Shown: positions 58,686 through 60,868 of the stretch, piece by piece
How the letters are laid out: the number at the start of each line of letters is the position of its first letter
How positions within the stretch are numbered: the stretch's first letter is position 1
NCBI GenBank assembly: GCA_910587135.1
Contig: CAJULF010000014.1
Coordinates: forward strand, 1 to 60,868
Length of the DNA: 60,868 nucleotides
Direction of reading: 5' to 3'
Source: an uncultured Oscillospiraceae bacterium
Lineage (GTDB): Bacteria; Bacillota; Clostridia; Oscillospirales; Ruminococcaceae
Made by a program: the position numbers and the translations under genes
Notes under the pieces: model-generated
Told to the model about the DNA's origin: nothing
The model's input: only the letters and a program-made list of their open reading frames with translations
The model's database searches: none

Positions 58686-58950
58686 ATGCGAATTTGGTGC
58701 GGTAAGCATTATGAAAAGCTTGATATCAGCGGCATTTGTTGTTTTGGTATCATGTCAAATGGAGTGCGCCGCAAATTCTGTGTTAAAAGCGATAATCTGA
58801 TTGAAGCCAGGTGACTGTCAACACGGAAACCAATTGACTGCATATGGTTCTTGAGGACACAGATATCCCAATCGGAGGATACGGCATTATTGAAATACAC
58901 CCTGAAACGCTGAAGCGCGTGGATATATCCGACTTCAGCACTGTGATATA
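58686..58950 (+). pseudogene. Possible frameshifted remnant in a 380-base gap
   Basis: The gap between the transporter and HD genes holds two short frames: 42 residues from 58686 (Cys-rich, MRIWCGKHYEKLDISG) and 35 residues from 58843 (DTDIPIGGYGIIEIHPETLK). The second reads like a genuine protein end. An intervening stretch in a third frame (DCQHGNQLTAYGS) links them, so a broken gene is possible. No family named; weak call. Confidence 0.3.
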
Positions 58951-58984
58951 ACGTGCTTCCCGAATATTGAAAGGAACATAAAAT

Positions 58985-59698
58985 ATGGACGGCAAGACTT
59001 ATTCCCTAATTGAAAACTACATGGCTTCATGTATGGATGACAGCGCCCACGACAAGGAGCATATATACCGCGTTCTGTACAACGCTCTGGATATCGCGGA
59101 AACCGAAAGCAGGGTCGATCAGGATATTTTGATAACGGCGTGTCTGCTGCACGATATCGGGCGCGGTGAGCAGTTACGCAATCCGAATGTGTGCCACGCT
59201 CTGGCGGGCGGGGATATGGCTTATAAATTTCTCACAGAAAACGGATTCGGCGCGGATTTTGCCGAAAATGTGCGCCACTGTATCCGCGCTCACAGATTCA
59301 GGAAAAGCGAGCCGCCGCAAAGCATGGAAGCAAAGATACTGTTCGACGCTGACAAACTTGATGTTTCGGGAGCGGTCGGTATAGCGAGGACACTGATTTA
59401 CAGAGGAACGGTCGGCGAACCTATTTACAGTGTGCTGTCCGACGGCACTGTTTCGGACGGGACAGACGATACCGAATCCTCTTTTTTCAAGGAATACAAA
59501 TTCAAGCTTGAGAAGCTGTACGATAAATTTTACACCCAAAGAGGGTGGGAGCTTGCCAAGAACAGAAGAAAGCACGCCGTAGAATTTTACGGGAATCTTC
59601 TGGGCGAGGTGAGGGAATCATATGAAAAGGGCAGGGAGCGGCTTTCCGAAATTATCATGCCGTCCGACATACAGACCGATAATCAAAAAGGAGAATGA
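58985..59698 (+). CDS. HD-domain phosphohydrolase
   Basis: 237 residues. Metal ligands are visible in HDKEHIYRVLYNAL, LLHDIGRGEQLRNP (HD pair), RHCIRAHRF and LFDADKLDVSG, the full HD set of YedJ/YpgQ-like hydrolases. Such enzymes cleave nucleotides or other phosphoesters. The substrate is not known. ATG behind GAAAGGAA. Confidence 0.85.
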   Translation: MDGKTYSLIENYMASCMDDSAHDKEHIYRVLYNALDIAETESRVDQDILITACLLHDIGRGEQLRNPNVCHALAGGDMAYKFLTENGFGADFAENVRHCIRAHRFRKSEPPQSMEAKILFDADKLDVSGAVGIARTLIYRGTVGEPIYSVLSDGTVSDGTDDTESSFFKEYKFKLEKLYDKFYTQRGWELAKNRRKHAVEFYGNLLGEVRESYEKGRERLSEIIMPSDIQTDNQKGE

Positions 59699-59699
59699 A

Positions 59700-60200
59700 A
59701 TGATATTCAAATATTGTCCGCAATGCGGAGAAAAGCTGATTTTAAAGGAAATTGGCGACGAGGGTGAAGTGCCCTACTGCGGGAGCTGCTCGCGTCCGTT
59801 TTTCAGCTTCTCCTATCCCTGCGTTATCTGTCTTGTGACAGACGGCGCAGGGCAGTTTGCACTGATAAAGCAAGGTTACGTTTCGGAGCGCTGGGTCTGC
59901 GTTGCGGGTTACGTTCAGCGCGGTGAAACTCTTGAAGCGGCTGCCTCGCGGGAGGTAGAGGAAGAAACAGGGCTTAAGGTAAAAGCTGTCAGGTATCTCA
60001 AAAGCTATTATTTCGGGCGGGACGATAATCTTATGGCGGGCTTTGTCGTGACTGCGGAGCAGGGGGATTTCACGCTATCGGGCGAGGTTGATCGCGCGGA
60101 GTGGTTCGATGAGAAAACCGCGGGTGAACTGCTAAGCGGCGGAAAGGTCTGCAATGAGCTTATAGGCGAATATCTGAAAAGTAAGAACCTGCCTCAATAG
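59700..60200 (+). CDS. Nudix hydrolase with N-terminal zinc ribbon
   Basis: 166 residues; ATG behind AAAGGAGAATGA, overlapping the HD stop by one base. Two Cys pairs (YCPQCGEKL and YCGSCSRPF) make a zinc ribbon as in NudC-type NADH pyrophosphatases. The Nudix box is complete: GYVQRGETLEAAASREVEEE followed by TG. It would hydrolyse a nucleoside diphosphate derivative. Host metabolic gene. Confidence 0.9.
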   Translation: MIFKYCPQCGEKLILKEIGDEGEVPYCGSCSRPFFSFSYPCVICLVTDGAGQFALIKQGYVSERWVCVAGYVQRGETLEAAASREVEEETGLKVKAVRYLKSYYFGRDDNLMAGFVVTAEQGDFTLSGEVDRAEWFDEKTAGELLSGGKVCNELIGEYLKSKNLPQ

Positions 60201-60210
60201 GTGAAATATA

Positions 60211-60780
60211 AGGCAACACCGCACAATGGAGAGAAATCCGCTGCCACAAATAACAGAACAAGTACAGTGCACAGCTCTGCTTAATTCCGTTTGCGAGGCG
60301 CACTGAATCAAGCCGTCAGACAAGGTCTGTCAGCTAAGATCAGATTCGCCAAAGCGAACATGATATTTATTTTCGAGGTCTGCTTTTCCAGACCTCGATA
60401 CCGCGTTCGTCGATATCCGAGCTGATGTTTCACAACAGCAAAGACGTGTTCGACCTTTGCCCGTACCGAGGATTTTTTGTGTTCGGATTTTCTCGCCGCG
60501 TACTGCCCGCCTGCTGATAATTTCTTGATTTGCGATGGTTTGCGATTGATTTTATATTTGATTTTTCTCCCTTTTTTATTTCGGATAACAGCGTCTTCAC
60601 GCTTATCCGTGCCAATGTAACCGCTGTCGCCGTAAAGTTCATCCTCTTCGCCGTGCATAAGCTGTGACGTCATCGTCACATCGTGTACATTTGCCGCTGT
60701 GCCTTTGACCGTATGCACTAAACCGGTGTCTTTATCAACTCCGATATGAGCTTTAGAATCCGTACCAATAAACTTGACCC
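60211..60780 (-). mobile_element. IS5-family element, 5' part removed
   Basis: GGCAACACCGCACAAT near 60212-60227 looks like an IS terminal repeat. The transposase reads leftwards from about 60779 to 60308: GTDSKAHIGVDKDTGLVHTV carries an internal catalytic Asp, YGDSGYIGTDKRED and EHVFAVVKHQLGYRRTRYRG complete the IS5-type C-terminus. The N-terminal third is missing; it ends where another transposase-like sequence starts. Not active. Confidence 0.75.
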
Positions 60781-60806
60781 TTCAAAAAATAAGGTATAAT
60801 AAAGAA

Positions 60807-60868
60807 ATGATAGTAGAAAACAAACGAAAAGCATATGAAAGCGACTTAACGGACAGTCAATGGGAAAT
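60807..60868 (+). CDS. Start of an IS5/IS4-type transposase (cut by window edge)
   Basis: ATG at 60807 opens a frame reading MIVENKRKAYESDLTDSQWE, the usual beginning of DUF4096-type IS5 transposases (YxSDLTDxQW). A TATAAT-like box at 60795-60800 is upstream. It points rightwards out of the window. Probably a second insertion into the leftward element. Confidence 0.65.
   Translation, partial: MIVENKRKAYESDLTDSQWE

Noticed and set aside
1..60868. tRNA gene as integration target
   Set aside because: No cloverleaf-like sequence was seen next to any att core; the repeated core is clearly coding sequence of the LMW-PTP gene.

Overview
The window looks like a piece of a Firmicutes (Clostridia, probably Oscillospirales) chromosome. 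The genes use AGGAGG-type ribosome binding sites, ATG/GTG/TTG starts and TTGACA-17-TATAAT promoters, and every recognisable family (HK97-type siphovirus modules, DUF2800/DUF2815 replication genes, Tn916-like integrase, EcfT) is at home there. Taxonomy below class level is inference.

The main feature is a tandem array of integrated elements in one attachment site: the first ten codons of a low-molecular-weight protein tyrosine phosphatase (LMW-PTP) gene. The intact gene is at 57028-57504. Two further copies of its ribosome binding site and 5' codons, both reading MLKILFVCHG before running into a stop, lie at 2221 and 52582. The three copies split the window into: element 1 (right end only, up to 2251), with an IS630 remnant, a truncated integrase and a Fic-like gene; element 2 (about 2251-52611), a complete prophage of about 50.4 kb; and element 3 (about 52612-57061), a 4.4-kb unit holding a pair of dynamin-like GTPases and no integrase. 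Host genes follow: LMW-PTP, a hypothetical gene, an ECF transporter T subunit, an HD-domain hydrolase, a Nudix hydrolase, then remnants of IS5-type elements at the right edge.

Element 2, left to right. A leftward operon (2503-9965) encodes a type I restriction-modification system led by an ISL3-transposase-like protein that lacks the first catalytic Asp. A divergent promoter pair follows, then a rightward early region (10132-21355): sigma-like protein, DUF2800/DUF2815 pair, antirepressor, family A DNA polymerase with an in-frame palindromic insert, P4-type primase-helicase beside an origin-like repeat cluster, VRR-NUC nuclease, SNF2-type helicase and DUF1492 regulator. A reversed PIN toxin-antitoxin cassette, HNH nuclease and small terminase come next. 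About 9 kb of DNA-modification and accessory genes separate the two terminase subunits: a ParB-methylase fusion, a PAPS-reductase-like protein, a C5 methylase, SLOG and RHH proteins, an IS3 element that splits a DUF4314 gene, and an amidoligase with a gamma-glutamylcyclotransferase. The structural genes run from large terminase to tail fibre (32315-47829), interrupted by a Fic cassette with its own operators and a second toxin-antitoxin cassette. Holin, GH25 endolysin, three excisionase-like genes, the integrase and a GIY-YIG protein complete the element.

The elements share integrase-arm-like repeats (TTTKACTAC) beside each att core. In elements 1 and 2 different accessory genes occupy the same place between the integrase terminator and the att site, and in element 3 nearly the whole unit is such cargo. 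No CI-type repressor was recognised; the restriction operon lies where a lysogeny module would be expected. I saw no tRNA, rRNA or CRISPR array.
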